Positions 36,399-46,576 of a stretch of DNA of 50,590 nucleotides are shown here, one piece after another. Numbering within the stretch: position 1 is the first letter of the stretch; each line of letters begins with the position of its first letter. The notes beneath the pieces were generated by a model. The model ran no database searches. It had not been told where the DNA came from and saw only the letters and a list, made by a program, of their open reading frames with translations. Both the position numbers and the translations under genes were made by a program. This DNA comes from Candidatus Yanofskybacteria bacterium RIFCSPLOWO2_01_FULL_42_49 (GTDB taxonomy: Bacteria > Patescibacteriota > Minisyncoccia > 2-02-FULL-40-12 > GWA2-44-9), in assembly GCA_001795615.1 (NCBI GenBank), contig MGKI01000012.1, positions 1-50,590 of the forward strand, in the 5' to 3' direction.

Positions 36399-37652
36399 AT
36401 GAAAAGTCAAGAAAGAAAAATGGTCTATGTGGCGATGTCAGGAGGTGTGGACTCGTCGGTTGCCGCCGCTTTGTTAAAGAAACAAGGTTATGATGTAACT
36501 GGTGTTTTTATGAAACCGTGGCAACCCGAAATATCGAAATATCGAAATATCGAAATATCGAGCGGTTGCCTCTGGCAAAAAGATAGGGAGGATGCGATGA
36601 GGGTAGCAACAAAACTCGGTATTCCTTTACTTACTTGGGATTTTTCTAAGGAGTATAAGAGGGAAGTGGCTGATTATATGATTCGAGAATATCGAGCGGG
36701 AAGAACGCCTAATCCAGATGTAATGTGCAATAAACACATTAAGTTTGGGCTATTTTTGGAGAAGGCGTTAAAAGAAGGGGCAGATTATATTGCGACGGGA
36801 CACTATGTCCGCTTGATGCGGAAAACTCTAAATTCTACAGAGATTCCCGGGCTAAAGCGCCGTGAACCTTATCTGAGCAAACTCGAAACTCTAAACAAAC
36901 TCAAAACTAAAAATTCTAAAAAAACTGAAAATTTAAACATTGAAAATTCATTGAAAATTGCCAAGGATAAAAATAAGGATCAATCCTACTTTCTCTGGAC
37001 ATTGACGCAGAAACAGTTAAAATACTGCCTATTTCCCATCGGGGATTATATAAAGCCGGAGGTTAGGAGAATGGCCAAAAAATTTGGTCTGCCGACGGCT
37101 GACAAAAAAGACAGTCAAGGCGTGTGCTTTGTCGGACCTTTGGACATAAAGGTGTTTCTCAAGAGTTACATTAAACCAAAGACGGGGGATATTATTTTAG
37201 GGGATAATACCCGTTCGACTCGCTTTGCTCGCTCAGGACGTGTTATCGGACAACACGACGGCGTGTTCTATTATACCCTTGGCCAAAGACATGGTTTGGA
37301 TATAAAAAATGGCAGAGGTCCTCATTTTATAATAAAAAAAGATATTAAAAAAAACATTCTCTTCGTCGGTTCAAAAGAAGACCTCTTTTCTCAAAAAATG
37401 AAATTAACAAGCATAAACTGGATAAATCGGCCAAGCCAACCTGTGGATAATCGACTTCGCAAGTCGATTATCCACAGGGGTGGGGGATTGGAAGTGGATG
37501 TGAGGGTGCGTTACAGGGCGCCGTTGGTCAAAGCAATTATACATAATAATGGGGAAGTCGTGTTTAAGAAACCTGAAATTGCCATAACTCCGGGACAATC
37601 GGCTGTGTTTTATAAACACGATGAACTTATTGGCGGCGGGATTATTAAATGA
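36399..37652 (+). CDS. mnmA: tRNA-specific 2-thiouridylase
   Basis: 417 aa; VAMSGGVDSSVAAALLKKQGYDVTGVFMK, TPNPDVMCNKHIKFG, DYIATGHYVR, DKKDSQGVCFVG, YTLGQRHGL. Confidence 0.93.
   Translation: MKSQERKMVYVAMSGGVDSSVAAALLKKQGYDVTGVFMKPWQPEISKYRNIEISSGCLWQKDREDAMRVATKLGIPLLTWDFSKEYKREVADYMIREYRAGRTPNPDVMCNKHIKFGLFLEKALKEGADYIATGHYVRLMRKTLNSTEIPGLKRREPYLSKLETLNKLKTKNSKKTENLNIENSLKIAKDKNKDQSYFLWTLTQKQLKYCLFPIGDYIKPEVRRMAKKFGLPTADKKDSQGVCFVGPLDIKVFLKSYIKPKTGDIILGDNTRSTRFARSGRVIGQHDGVFYYTLGQRHGLDIKNGRGPHFIIKKDIKKNILFVGSKEDLFSQKMKLTSINWINRPSQPVDNRLRKSIIHRGGGLEVDVRVRYRAPLVKAIIHNNGEVVFKKPEIAITPGQSAVFYKHDELIGGGIIK
36527..36561 (+). repeat. (CGAAATAT)4 tandem octanucleotide repeat inside mnmA
   Basis: cgaaatat x4 (36527-36558) plus a partial unit cga. 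Confidence 0.95.
37440..37478. repeat. 39-bp palindrome inside mnmA, 18-bp perfect arms
   Basis: cctgtggataatcgactt-cgc-aagtcgattatccacagg; includes inverted DnaA-box-like tgtggataa / ttatccaca. Confidence 0.9.
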
Positions 37653-37697
37653 TATCATTCCCTTCAAAGGCGGACGTACAAAATTTGTAATTTATAA

Positions 37698-38219
37698 ATG
37701 AAACAGAAACAAGAAAAAATTCCTAATGCACTTACTTCAAAAGAAAATCTTGGCTCCCCTCATTTGGTAAAAAATTTTAAAGAAAGAACGGGTGGGCGGG
37801 ATGTCTTAGACATGGAGGGCAAAGAGTTTTTTGACGAGCTGGTGGGAGATATCGAGGATCTTAAAATGACGGATGATTTTTTACAGGTCCTACTTCTTAA
37901 AAGATTCGTAACTCTTCATGAGCCAGTATCTTCAGCACGAGAAAAAATAAACGAAAGAATAAAAGATCTTGAAGACACTCTTGAAGCATTGCGGGGCAGA
38001 TTTGCAAGGAATCCCAAAATAAAACACGATGAGATTGACGATGAGTTTGAACGACTTTCGATTGAAGAAAAAGATAATATTGAAGAAGAATTAGAACGCT
38101 TAGGGGTAACCTACAAAGTTTTGGGTCATTTTTTAAGAGCTGGCATTTTTACTGAGTCTGATACGCTAATGAGGGCCAAAGAAGCTGTTTATAATCAGAT
38201 AAAAAAGTTCACCCCGTGA
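37698..38219 (+). CDS. Hypothetical protein
   Basis: 173-aa ORF, charged. Confidence 0.6.
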   Translation: MKQKQEKIPNALTSKENLGSPHLVKNFKERTGGRDVLDMEGKEFFDELVGDIEDLKMTDDFLQVLLLKRFVTLHEPVSSAREKINERIKDLEDTLEALRGRFARNPKIKHDEIDDEFERLSIEEKDNIEEELERLGVTYKVLGHFLRAGIFTESDTLMRAKEAVYNQIKKFTP

Positions 38220-39774
38220 GAATCTTGAGCAAACTGTTTCCTGTCATCTCTTCTGGTTTTGGTATGTCCATCAATTCCAGTACGGTCGGCGCCACATCGC
38301 TCAATATGCCGTTTACCTGAGACCAGATTTTTTCCACTTCTTCTATTTTGCGTTCCTTTTGAAACCGCTTTCCGACCAGATAAAAAGGTACGGGACTTTC
38401 TTCGTGCTTTGTTTTTTGTTCCCCAGAAGATTCATATACCATGGATTCTGCATTTCCGTGGTCAGCGGTAACTATCATAATTCCGTCTTTGGCAAGAACT
38501 GCATCGGTAACTCTTTTTAGCGCCACATCCACCGTTTCTATGCCTCTTATGGTCGCTTCCAGGTTTCCGGTGTGAGGAATAACATCTGAATTAGCAAAGT
38601 TTATTATGTAAAAATCATATTGATCTTGTTTTACATATTCTTCCACTTTCTCGGCAATATCGTTGGCTCTCATCTCCGGATTTGTAATATGATCCTTCAA
38701 CGACTCTATGAAAATATCCGTTTCTCCGGAATAAGGCGCATTGTTCAAACAATTAAAAAAGTATGTAGTATGGGCGTATTTTTCCGATTCGGCGATATGC
38801 AGTTGCGTTTTTCCGTTTTGGCTCAAAACTTCCGCCAGGCCGTTTTTTATCTCAGGCAAAGAGAAAGAAACATTAAGCCTAGGATCTTCCAGATATTGAG
38901 TCATGGCGACGACAAAAAGATTCTTATGCTTTTCTGTCGGAAAAATTTGGAAGTCTTGCTCTATAAAACTTTTGGTAATTTGGCGCATCGAATCCTCTCT
39001 AAAGTTAAAAAACACCAAAGCGTCATCGTCTTTTATAAAGCCCCGATCATCAACTATTAGCGGAGGCAACTTGGGATCGGTATATCCCATGGTGTAAAGC
39101 ATCTCTATTTTTTGTAAGATATCATCGGTTATTTCTCCAGCTCCACGAGCTAAAAGTCCGTAAGCTGTTTTTGTGTTATCCCAATTTTTACCTCTATCCA
39201 TCGCGTAATCCCGGCCGATAACAGTTGCGATAACGCCGGTTCCAGTTTTGGCGATATGTTCCTGTAGTTTTTTAATTAAGAGCGGCGCTTCTTTAAGCCC
39301 CGAGTCTTTGCCATCGGTAAAAAGATGAATCTTTAAGTTGCCGATGTTGTTTTTTGCCGCGAGATCTATTAACGCAAAGAGGTGGCTCATGTGAGCATGC
39401 ACCGAACCTGAAGTAAGAAGTCCGGCGAGGTGAAGCGTAGAGTTGTTAGTTCTAACATGATTAACGGCCTTGAGCAGAACTTCATTGTCAAAAAAACTAC
39501 TGTCGCCTATGGCTTTATTTATACGGCTTAAATATTGGGAAATAGTTCTGCCGGCGCCCATAGTCAAATGGCCAACTTCGCTATTGCCGGCTTCGCCCCA
39601 AGTCATTCCCACTGCTTTTCCAGAGGCCTGTAAAAGCAGTGATGGGTAATTACGCTGAACAAAATTAACGAACGGGGTGTGCGCGTATAAAATAGCGTTG
39701 CCGAATGTTTGCGATGAATATCCCCAGCCGTCTAAAATTGCAAGAATAATGGGTTGCATAAAAGTGTTGCACAA
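38209..39774 (-). CDS. gpmI: 2,3-bisphosphoglycerate-independent phosphoglycerate mutase
   Basis: 521 aa; LAILDGWGYS, GNSEVGHLTMGAGR, TADHGNAESM. Confidence 0.92.
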   Translation of the reverse strand: MCNTFMQPIILAILDGWGYSSQTFGNAILYAHTPFVNFVQRNYPSLLLQASGKAVGMTWGEAGNSEVGHLTMGAGRTISQYLSRINKAIGDSSFFDNEVLLKAVNHVRTNNSTLHLAGLLTSGSVHAHMSHLFALIDLAAKNNIGNLKIHLFTDGKDSGLKEAPLLIKKLQEHIAKTGTGVIATVIGRDYAMDRGKNWDNTKTAYGLLARGAGEITDDILQKIEMLYTMGYTDPKLPPLIVDDRGFIKDDDALVFFNFREDSMRQITKSFIEQDFQIFPTEKHKNLFVVAMTQYLEDPRLNVSFSLPEIKNGLAEVLSQNGKTQLHIAESEKYAHTTYFFNCLNNAPYSGETDIFIESLKDHITNPEMRANDIAEKVEEYVKQDQYDFYIINFANSDVIPHTGNLEATIRGIETVDVALKRVTDAVLAKDGIMIVTADHGNAESMVYESSGEQKTKHEESPVPFYLVGKRFQKERKIEEVEKIWSQVNGILSDVAPTVLELMDIPKPEEMTGNSLLKILTG

Positions 39775-39886
39775 AACTCGCAGATTTGATACAATTATCC
39801 CATAGTTAATACAAATAACGCAAATTATTAATAGTTAGTTCGAAAAACTAAGTTTTACGAACAAATGTTAGTAAATTATAAACAAC

Positions 39887-41419
39887 ATGTTTTCACAACT
39901 AAGTCCGCTTGTAGCGGCGGTTTCGGCTTTACTCCCGGGGATAATCATCGGTTATCTAGTTCGGCAGCTACTCTCAAGTAAACGGATAAGCTCGGCGGAA
40001 TCAAAAGCCGAAGCGATACTAAGCGACTCTAAATCAAAATCTCAAGACATACTTCTTGAAGCAAAGAATAAGGCTTTGGCTATTCTTGAGGATGCCAAGA
40101 AAGAAGAAAAAGAAAGAAATTCGCAGCTTTCAAGAATAGAGAATATCTTAACTAAAAAAGAGAACGAACTTGAACTAAAGGCCAAGGAGCTTGGCGCAGA
40201 AAAAGAAACGCTTAAATCCAAAATAGCTGAATTCGGCACGCTTAAAATAGAATTAGAGCAGACCAGAGTCAAACAACTTGCCGAGTTAGAAAGAATCTCC
40301 GGGTTAGACAGGAACCAGGCAAAAGACGAAATGTTGGCCAAGGTAGAAGAAGAATATAAAGACGATTTATACAAGCAGCTGAAACGGTTGGAGCAAGATA
40401 ACAGAGAAGAGTTGGATAAAAAGGCACGGGAGATATTAACAACTTCAATACAAAGATATGCCGCCTCTCATATAGCGGATGTTACGACAACAGTCGTCAG
40501 TTTGCCGTCAGATGAGGTTAAAGGAAAAATCATCGGAAAAGAGGGAAGAAACATCAAAACAATAGAACGACTGACAGGCGTGGACATTATCATCGACGAT
40601 ACTCCGGAAGCGCTTGTTGTGTCAGGATACGATCCCGTTCGCAGGCAAGTCGCAAAACTAGCTATTGATAAGCTTATAGCTGACGGAAGAATTCATCCTG
40701 CCAAGATAGAAGAAATGGTAGAAAAAGCCAAAGGCGAAATAAACGAGAAAATAAAAGAGGCCGGAGAGGCGGCGTTATTTGAAACCGGAGTCGGACCGAT
40801 GGACCCTAAACTTACTTACCTTCTGGGCCGTCTGGCTTTCAGGACAAGCTTCGGCCAGAATGTTTTGCTTCACTCCATAGAAATGACCCATATTGCGGGC
40901 ATGCTTGCCGCTGAGCTTGGATTGGATGTTCCTGTCGCGAAAAAAGCCGCATTGTTCCACGATATAGGAAAAGCGGTTGACCACGAGGTCCAGGGTACTC
41001 ATGTAGAAATAGGCAGGAAAATTCTCCAAAAATTCGGAATGGATACGAGGGTCATACAAGGGATGGAAGCTCACCACGAGGAATATCCATATGTAACTCT
41101 TGAATCAAGGATAGTTCAATCGGCGGATGCCATTTCCGGCGCAAGGCCGGGGGCAAGACGGGATACGGTTGAAATATACTTAAAACGGTTGGAAGACCTT
41201 GAAAGAATCTCCAATTCATTTGACGGAGTGGAAAAATCCTATGCTATCCAAGCGGGCCGTGAATTGAGGATATTCGTTACACCGACTAAAATTGACGACC
41301 TAAGCGCTCTCAAAATGGCAAAAGATATTGCCAAAAAAATAGAGGAGGAAATGAAGTATCCGGGAGAAATCAAAGTCAATGTCATCCGCGAGACGAGGGC
41401 GATAGAATACGCCAGGTAG
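39887..41419 (+). CDS. rny: Ribonuclease Y
   Basis: 510 aa; N-terminal TM + coiled coil, KH domain GKIIGKEGRNIKTIERLTGVDIIIDDTPEA, HD domain ALFHDIGKAVDHE. Confidence 0.95.
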   Translation: MFSQLSPLVAAVSALLPGIIIGYLVRQLLSSKRISSAESKAEAILSDSKSKSQDILLEAKNKALAILEDAKKEEKERNSQLSRIENILTKKENELELKAKELGAEKETLKSKIAEFGTLKIELEQTRVKQLAELERISGLDRNQAKDEMLAKVEEEYKDDLYKQLKRLEQDNREELDKKAREILTTSIQRYAASHIADVTTTVVSLPSDEVKGKIIGKEGRNIKTIERLTGVDIIIDDTPEALVVSGYDPVRRQVAKLAIDKLIADGRIHPAKIEEMVEKAKGEINEKIKEAGEAALFETGVGPMDPKLTYLLGRLAFRTSFGQNVLLHSIEMTHIAGMLAAELGLDVPVAKKAALFHDIGKAVDHEVQGTHVEIGRKILQKFGMDTRVIQGMEAHHEEYPYVTLESRIVQSADAISGARPGARRDTVEIYLKRLEDLERISNSFDGVEKSYAIQAGRELRIFVTPTKIDDLSALKMAKDIAKKIEEEMKYPGEIKVNVIRETRAIEYAR

Positions 41420-41522
41420 TAGATTTTCCAGCTGCGACTTAGTCGCGTATTAAAAAACTGGAAAATTCACTACCTGGTATGCTCGATAGCTTGCCATTAT
41501 CTTTCTAACTCAAAAGATAAAA

Positions 41523-41554
41523 AGCCCCGCGTGGTTGCGGGGCTGTTTTTCAGC
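41523..41554 (+). terminator. Intrinsic terminator
   Basis: agccccgcgtggttgcggggctgttttt. Confidence 0.75.
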
Positions 41555-41559
41555 GGACA

Positions 41560-42153
41560 TTAGGATAGGCCACCTTTTTCTCCTACTTTATTATTCCTAA
41601 GCTCATAATCAGTTACAATCCTAATATAATCACGATAGACCAGAGGAAGCGTGAATTTCAGCATTTTGTGTTCTTTAAAAAATTGGTTATAGGAATAAAT
41701 CTGTCTTTCATTTGCACCAATCATGGTTTGTTTGCTTGTTAACTCTGCACCAATAATATCTACTTCCCAATGTTTTTGCATCTGTTTTCTTACCGGTACT
41801 TGCTTGGAGGATAAGATTAGGTGTCCAAATTCGTGTCCAAGTATGCCCGCCAAATCTTTAGTTGAGAATTCATCAATTATTCTTTGGCTTATGATTATCA
41901 AAGAGGCGTTAGAATCTGCCCAAGCGTTATAACATTGCCCTCCCTTGATTAAAAAAACCGGCTCTGCAATATTTTTCGGCTTGGTGGTAAAAAGAAGGAT
42001 CGCCTGTTTTATTTTCTGGACTTGTGGTCCTGTCGGTTTTCGCTCTCTGCTGTAAGTACAAGAAAATAAAATATTAGAAACTTGAAAAGAAAAAAACAGA
42101 TATGCTAAACCAAGAAGATACAAAAAACGAACCCTATGTTTAAAAAGAGCCAT
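41560..42153 (-). CDS. M48-like zinc metallopeptidase
   Basis: 197 aa; GILGHEFGHLILSS (HExxH) after a TM segment. Confidence 0.65.
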   Translation of the reverse strand: MALFKHRVRFLYLLGLAYLFFSFQVSNILFSCTYSRERKPTGPQVQKIKQAILLFTTKPKNIAEPVFLIKGGQCYNAWADSNASLIIISQRIIDEFSTKDLAGILGHEFGHLILSSKQVPVRKQMQKHWEVDIIGAELTSKQTMIGANERQIYSYNQFFKEHKMLKFTLPLVYRDYIRIVTDYELRNNKVGEKGGLS

Positions 42154-42700
42154 ACCTCACCGCGTGCTGAAGAATTTGCTCATGATACCGCTCTATTATG
42201 AGTAAAAAATCAAGATATCTATGGAGTTCTGCTTCCCTAAACTCCTAACTGACTTCGGTTTCATGTCATTTTGAATTCGCAACATCAGCTATTTCTTAAC
42301 AAAAACGCAGAGGAGGGTTATTAATCAATAAACGCTTGTTAAGTGACAGAACCACATCCCGCCTATCAATGAAAAGACCCTGTTGATAGGCAGGGCTTGC
42401 AATTTCCGCATAAAACCTAGATAATTGAACAAGTGATTAAAAATCCCACTTTGGGTCGATTGGGGTTAAATTAAGAATGTTATAAAAATAACTATAACAC
42501 AGCTGGCTTGACCGAATTCCAGGCAAAAGGCGGATCGGAGTTCGTTAGAGGTGCTTTAGCCCGCTAAACTCTGTAGGATGTTGCGAGCCATAGTGAACTA
42601 TGGTGAGCAATAACCAGAGCCTTTTAACAAAGAAGTCGGTCAAGAGCGTACTGCCATAAGTCGCCATAGGCGACGGGCAGAGCGATCAGCAAGTTTATAA

Positions 42701-42982
42701 ATGAACGCAATAAAAAAAGGCCAATTAGGCCAAATGTTAGGTGAAAAAATGGGTGTTACCAAAAAGCAAGGTGTAGAATGGGTAGATGCTTTTGTAGAAA
42801 TAGTAACTAACACCTTAAGAAAAGGAGACAAAGTAAATATCACTGGTTTTGGTATTTTCAAGGTTTCCGACAGGAAAGCCCGAGAAGGAAGAAATCCGAG
42901 AACCGGAGAAACTATCCACATCGCGGCTTCAAAGAAACCGAGATTTACTGCCGGTAAACTACTCAAAGAAGCGATTAAATAA
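42701..42982 (+). CDS. hup: HU family DNA-binding protein
   Basis: 93 aa; GDKVNITGFGIFKVSDRKAREGRNPRTGETIHIAASKKPRFTAGK. Confidence 0.95.
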   Translation: MNAIKKGQLGQMLGEKMGVTKKQGVEWVDAFVEIVTNTLRKGDKVNITGFGIFKVSDRKAREGRNPRTGETIHIAASKKPRFTAGKLLKEAIK

Positions 42983-43023
42983 ACTAGCTATTAGTTGCTA
43001 GCGACTAGTCGTTAGTTTATTTA

Positions 43024-43055
43024 AACCCCGCCTGCAAATGGCGGGGTTTGGTTTT
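43024..43055. terminator. Intrinsic terminator after hup
   Basis: aaccccgcctgcaaatggcggggtttggttttt. Confidence 0.75.
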
Positions 43056-43058
43056 TAA

Positions 43059-44099
43059 CTACACTCCCAGATAATGCCGAAGTTCATCTTTTTGCTCCAT
43101 TATCGTTGCGTATCCGATATTTTGAAGCTCTTTCATCTGGTCCGGGGTAAAGTTGTGGAGTTGAATATGCGGCGTTATCTTCATCAGCTCAGGACTTAAC
43201 CGGACATAGTAAATTTCCGGAAGACGGGGATTGCTTCTTCGCTCCAATTCATAATATTCTATTTTCTTATGCGTACAGCGATCACGCATGATGTCAAAGG
43301 AACGGCTAAGGTCAGATATCCATTCTTTTGGCGCTGTTCCCGACTGCAGCGGCGGCCAATAATCAAAACGAATAAGCTTCTTGTATTGTTTCATCTGGCG
43401 GATAGGGAAATCGGTCCAGACTTCGCCGTCAACGGTATCGATGCCGTCAATTTTAATGAATGGAAATTTTCCGGGAAGACGAGAAGACGCAAGCAGAATG
43501 TTTATCCAGCGTTCCGTGTGCCTTGGATTTTCGGGATCGTTGTTTAAGGGATCATGATTATAAAAGATTACCTCGCCTGGTTTGCTTACATCGGTAACGA
43601 TAACCCCAAGGCGAATTTTAGAATTAAATATAGCCTTAAAATCCAGCCCGTCGTCCTTGTCGTTAAGAAGGTCTCTCAACGGACCAGGAGACAGATGTGA
43701 TTCACTGTGTACCAACTCATTGCCGACGATAGCATCAGCGGCAAAAAGAGTAGCTAATCCACTAAGTCCCAGTAATGTCTTTTTGCCTTTTGATAATTTG
43801 TGGTCAAACAGGATTAAAAGTCCTAAACCAACGGTGGTAACTCCAAGAGCAGCAAGCTTTATCTTTAACCCTCTCTTGTAACTGAAGATCCGATCCGGGG
43901 ATAAATTTCCTATTACTTTTACGGCTTTATCCGGTGAACTGATAACCGCAGAAGCCGCCATGGCGCCAGCGGAACTGGCGATTATTTCATCGGGCTCCGG
44001 CAGGCCAAGGTCATACCACGCTCTCGCTGACCCGCTAAGCAAAGCTAAGCGAACAACTCCTCCCGGCCAATTCATAACCAGGTCGTATTTTTCGCTCAC
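43059..44099 (-). CDS. Patatin-like phospholipase family protein
   Basis: 346 aa; GGVVRLALLSGSARAWYDLGLPEPDEIIASSAGAMAASAV resembles patatin GXSXG region (here SSAGA), later DGEV. Confidence 0.55.
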   Translation of the reverse strand: MSEKYDLVMNWPGGVVRLALLSGSARAWYDLGLPEPDEIIASSAGAMAASAVISSPDKAVKVIGNLSPDRIFSYKRGLKIKLAALGVTTVGLGLLILFDHKLSKGKKTLLGLSGLATLFAADAIVGNELVHSESHLSPGPLRDLLNDKDDGLDFKAIFNSKIRLGVIVTDVSKPGEVIFYNHDPLNNDPENPRHTERWINILLASSRLPGKFPFIKIDGIDTVDGEVWTDFPIRQMKQYKKLIRFDYWPPLQSGTAPKEWISDLSRSFDIMRDRCTHKKIEYYELERRSNPRLPEIYYVRLSPELMKITPHIQLHNFTPDQMKELQNIGYATIMEQKDELRHYLGV

Positions 44100-44166
44100 A
44101 ACAACCTCTTGTTAATGAACTGATTTTATAAAACAATGATGTTTCTTTATAAAATAAAAGTCAAGA

Positions 44167-44200
44167 TAAAAAGCCGAGGTTAAACCGGCTTTTTGTTTTA
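44167..44200. terminator. Bidirectional-type terminator hairpin
   Basis: aaaagccgaggttaaaccggctttttgtttt. Confidence 0.6.
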
Positions 44201-44209
44201 TTTATTTAC

Positions 44210-45112
44210 TCATGGCTGTTTAATGGAATCAATAAATATCTGGATATCTTCAAAAGAAAGAGCGGTGGAAAGAATCGAATCTGATTCAGTCATCATTCCT
44301 GCAACTTCGCCTTTATTATTCAACAAAGGACCGCCGGAAAATCCGTGTCTGGCCGGCTTTAGGAGCCTGAATTTTTTTTGAATTCCAAGCGACTTAAAAG
44401 ATTCGACAAAAGTAATGGCATTTTCAACTACAGATCGTATCGGATCGGACATGACACTTTTCTCATCACCGTCCGGTAAATAATAAGAACCCTGCACGGA
44501 GGAAAAACCGCTTGAGTATGTCACCTCTCCCACCCGAGCTCCGGTTGCGAGACTTAGTCCCAGTACCGGAATTTTTTCGGCGGATCTAAAAGCAATAATA
44601 TCCAGATATTCTCCAAGAGGACTCATGGCAACAGGCTCAATCGGAAACTCTAAACGACCGGTTGAAGTTTCCACTATTACTACAAATTTCTGTTCGTAAT
44701 CCGAGGCATAAATTATTCCGTTTTGGTCAATTTCAATTATTGCTCCGCAATGGCTTCGCAAATTCATTGCCGTATCGACCAAGAGATGCCTCGCGCTTAT
44801 GATATAACCGGATTCTTTTTCAATAAAACCGGAACCCTGTGTCTTTGTTTTTGCACAGGGAGAATTCATAAAAAGAACGGCTTGCGGGTTTTCCAAATTT
44901 GATTCCTCTGTTTTGTTTAAAATATGATTTGAAAATCTGGCCTCAATAATAAATGTGTTTTTCTGGGCCTCAAAAACCTTTTTTGGAAGTTTGTGCTCAG
45001 AGAGCATAATCTCGCCTTGCGGATAAACGGTATCGAACTGCTGTCCGAAAGACTCCTCGACGTTAACAAGACTCATGGCTGCGACCACGAGTAATTGCAG
45101 GACCAGCCTCAC
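44210..45112 (-). CDS. Trypsin-like serine protease (S1 family fold)
   Basis: 300 aa; signal peptide; GSGFIEKESGYIISARHLL and HGFSGGPLLNNKGEVAGM. Confidence 0.75.
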   Translation of the reverse strand: MRLVLQLLVVAAMSLVNVEESFGQQFDTVYPQGEIMLSEHKLPKKVFEAQKNTFIIEARFSNHILNKTEESNLENPQAVLFMNSPCAKTKTQGSGFIEKESGYIISARHLLVDTAMNLRSHCGAIIEIDQNGIIYASDYEQKFVVIVETSTGRLEFPIEPVAMSPLGEYLDIIAFRSAEKIPVLGLSLATGARVGEVTYSSGFSSVQGSYYLPDGDEKSVMSDPIRSVVENAITFVESFKSLGIQKKFRLLKPARHGFSGGPLLNNKGEVAGMMTESDSILSTALSFEDIQIFIDSIKQP

Positions 45113-45260
45113 ATTACCTCCTTATTGACAAAGGGCTAGGATTTATGTTTTATTATACTCTTCAATTATTCAAATAGCAAGAAAAGGGGAACCGTCGGAC
45201 ATTCGACTTTTTAATTATTTTGTGTTTAAGTCAAAACATATTCTTTGAAAATCAGGCCAA

Positions 45261-46562
45261 ATGCCAGCAGAAAAAATCAAAGCCGACCTGGTAATAATCG
45301 GCGCGGGCATCGCCGGACTGTCGCTTGCTTTCAGAGCGTGGCAACAAGGGTTAAGGGCGGTGACTTTCGATGACGGCAGAAACGGAGCGACTAACTCGGC
45401 GACGGGCATGATAGCCCCAAGGTTAGACTATATGCTTAAAGACATTGAACTTGTGGGCGAGTCCGACAGACAGTGCCGACAGTTTAAAAATATTTTCACG
45501 GATTTAATAACTCCCACCAAATTTCTTATCCCTTTGGGACCAAATCTAAGATACGGCTCCGGCCCGTTTAAATATTTGCTGGAAACATACGATCGGATAA
45601 CCCCAAACAGAAGAATTTATGTCCCTCCTTGTTCGTATTTGTCGGCTGCAGACTTGGAAAGAGAAGAGCCAAATATCAGAAAGGCTCATTTTGACGGAGC
45701 ATTTTGCTTGTGGGAACTTACGACGGATCCTAAAAAATTACTGGCACAGTTGGACCGATTTAACAGAATATTTGATCCTCATTACAGAAGAATCCGGATA
45801 GACAAGCGGGGGTTGGAATTTAAAACGGAAGGTTCGGAAATTACTGAAATCAAAGCAATAAGCCTGGATAATAACCCAACGACTGTTAGCGGTAAAAACA
45901 AAGGACTGATAGTAATAAATGCTTCCGGTCCGTGGATATCAGAAACAGCCGCCCTGTTCGGAAGCAGATTAAACATAGAGTTGCGGCTTGGCATTCAAAT
46001 ATCCGTATCCGGCCGTCCATTCAAGTCAGGAATCATCTTGCTTGAAAAAAATAATGTCTTCTTCTGTCTGCCAAAAAACGAATATACGCAGTTTGGACCT
46101 ACCAATACATTATTTACCGGCCATCCCGACGATGTCTTTGCTGCCAGAGACGGTTTGGCTGAACTGAAAAACAGTTTCAGAAATTTTCTTGATTCTGGCA
46201 TCCAGGCGGGGGAGTGTCGGTTTCTAAAAGCCGGACTGCGCGTAAGGCCTAATTTTGGAGATACTAACCGGCCGATAATCTGGTCGCACAAATCTGACGG
46301 TCTAGATAATTTTTATACGCTTTTTCCGGGTAAAATGTCACTGGGTCTGCTGGCCGCCGATGAGATGCTCGGCGTGATCTCAAGAGATGGCTGGCATAAG
46401 TTTCAAAACCAAAGTTCCCAGTCGAAATATTCGCTTGACGGTAATAAAGAGTCTCGAAATAAACTTTTTTTGAAGAAAGAGAATTTGCGATCTTTGGCAA
46501 AAGTCGGCTTATCTGTTATTTCACAAACATTTTCACAAACAAAAGCAAAGAAAACCCCCTGA
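45261..46562 (+). CDS. FAD-dependent oxidoreductase (DAO family)
   Basis: 433 aa; ADLVIIGAGIAGLSLAFRAWQQG dinucleotide-binding motif; ..GLIVINASGPW. Confidence 0.8.
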   Translation: MPAEKIKADLVIIGAGIAGLSLAFRAWQQGLRAVTFDDGRNGATNSATGMIAPRLDYMLKDIELVGESDRQCRQFKNIFTDLITPTKFLIPLGPNLRYGSGPFKYLLETYDRITPNRRIYVPPCSYLSAADLEREEPNIRKAHFDGAFCLWELTTDPKKLLAQLDRFNRIFDPHYRRIRIDKRGLEFKTEGSEITEIKAISLDNNPTTVSGKNKGLIVINASGPWISETAALFGSRLNIELRLGIQISVSGRPFKSGIILLEKNNVFFCLPKNEYTQFGPTNTLFTGHPDDVFAARDGLAELKNSFRNFLDSGIQAGECRFLKAGLRVRPNFGDTNRPIIWSHKSDGLDNFYTLFPGKMSLGLLAADEMLGVISRDGWHKFQNQSSQSKYSLDGNKESRNKLFLKKENLRSLAKVGLSVISQTFSQTKAKKTP

Positions 46563-46576
46563 TCCAGGGGGTTATT
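46552..46576 (+). terminator. Intrinsic terminator
   Basis: aaccccctgatccagggggttattt. Confidence 0.6.

Noticed and set aside
36527-36561. CRISPR array
   Set aside because: 8-bp tandem units without spacers; a microsatellite inside a CDS.
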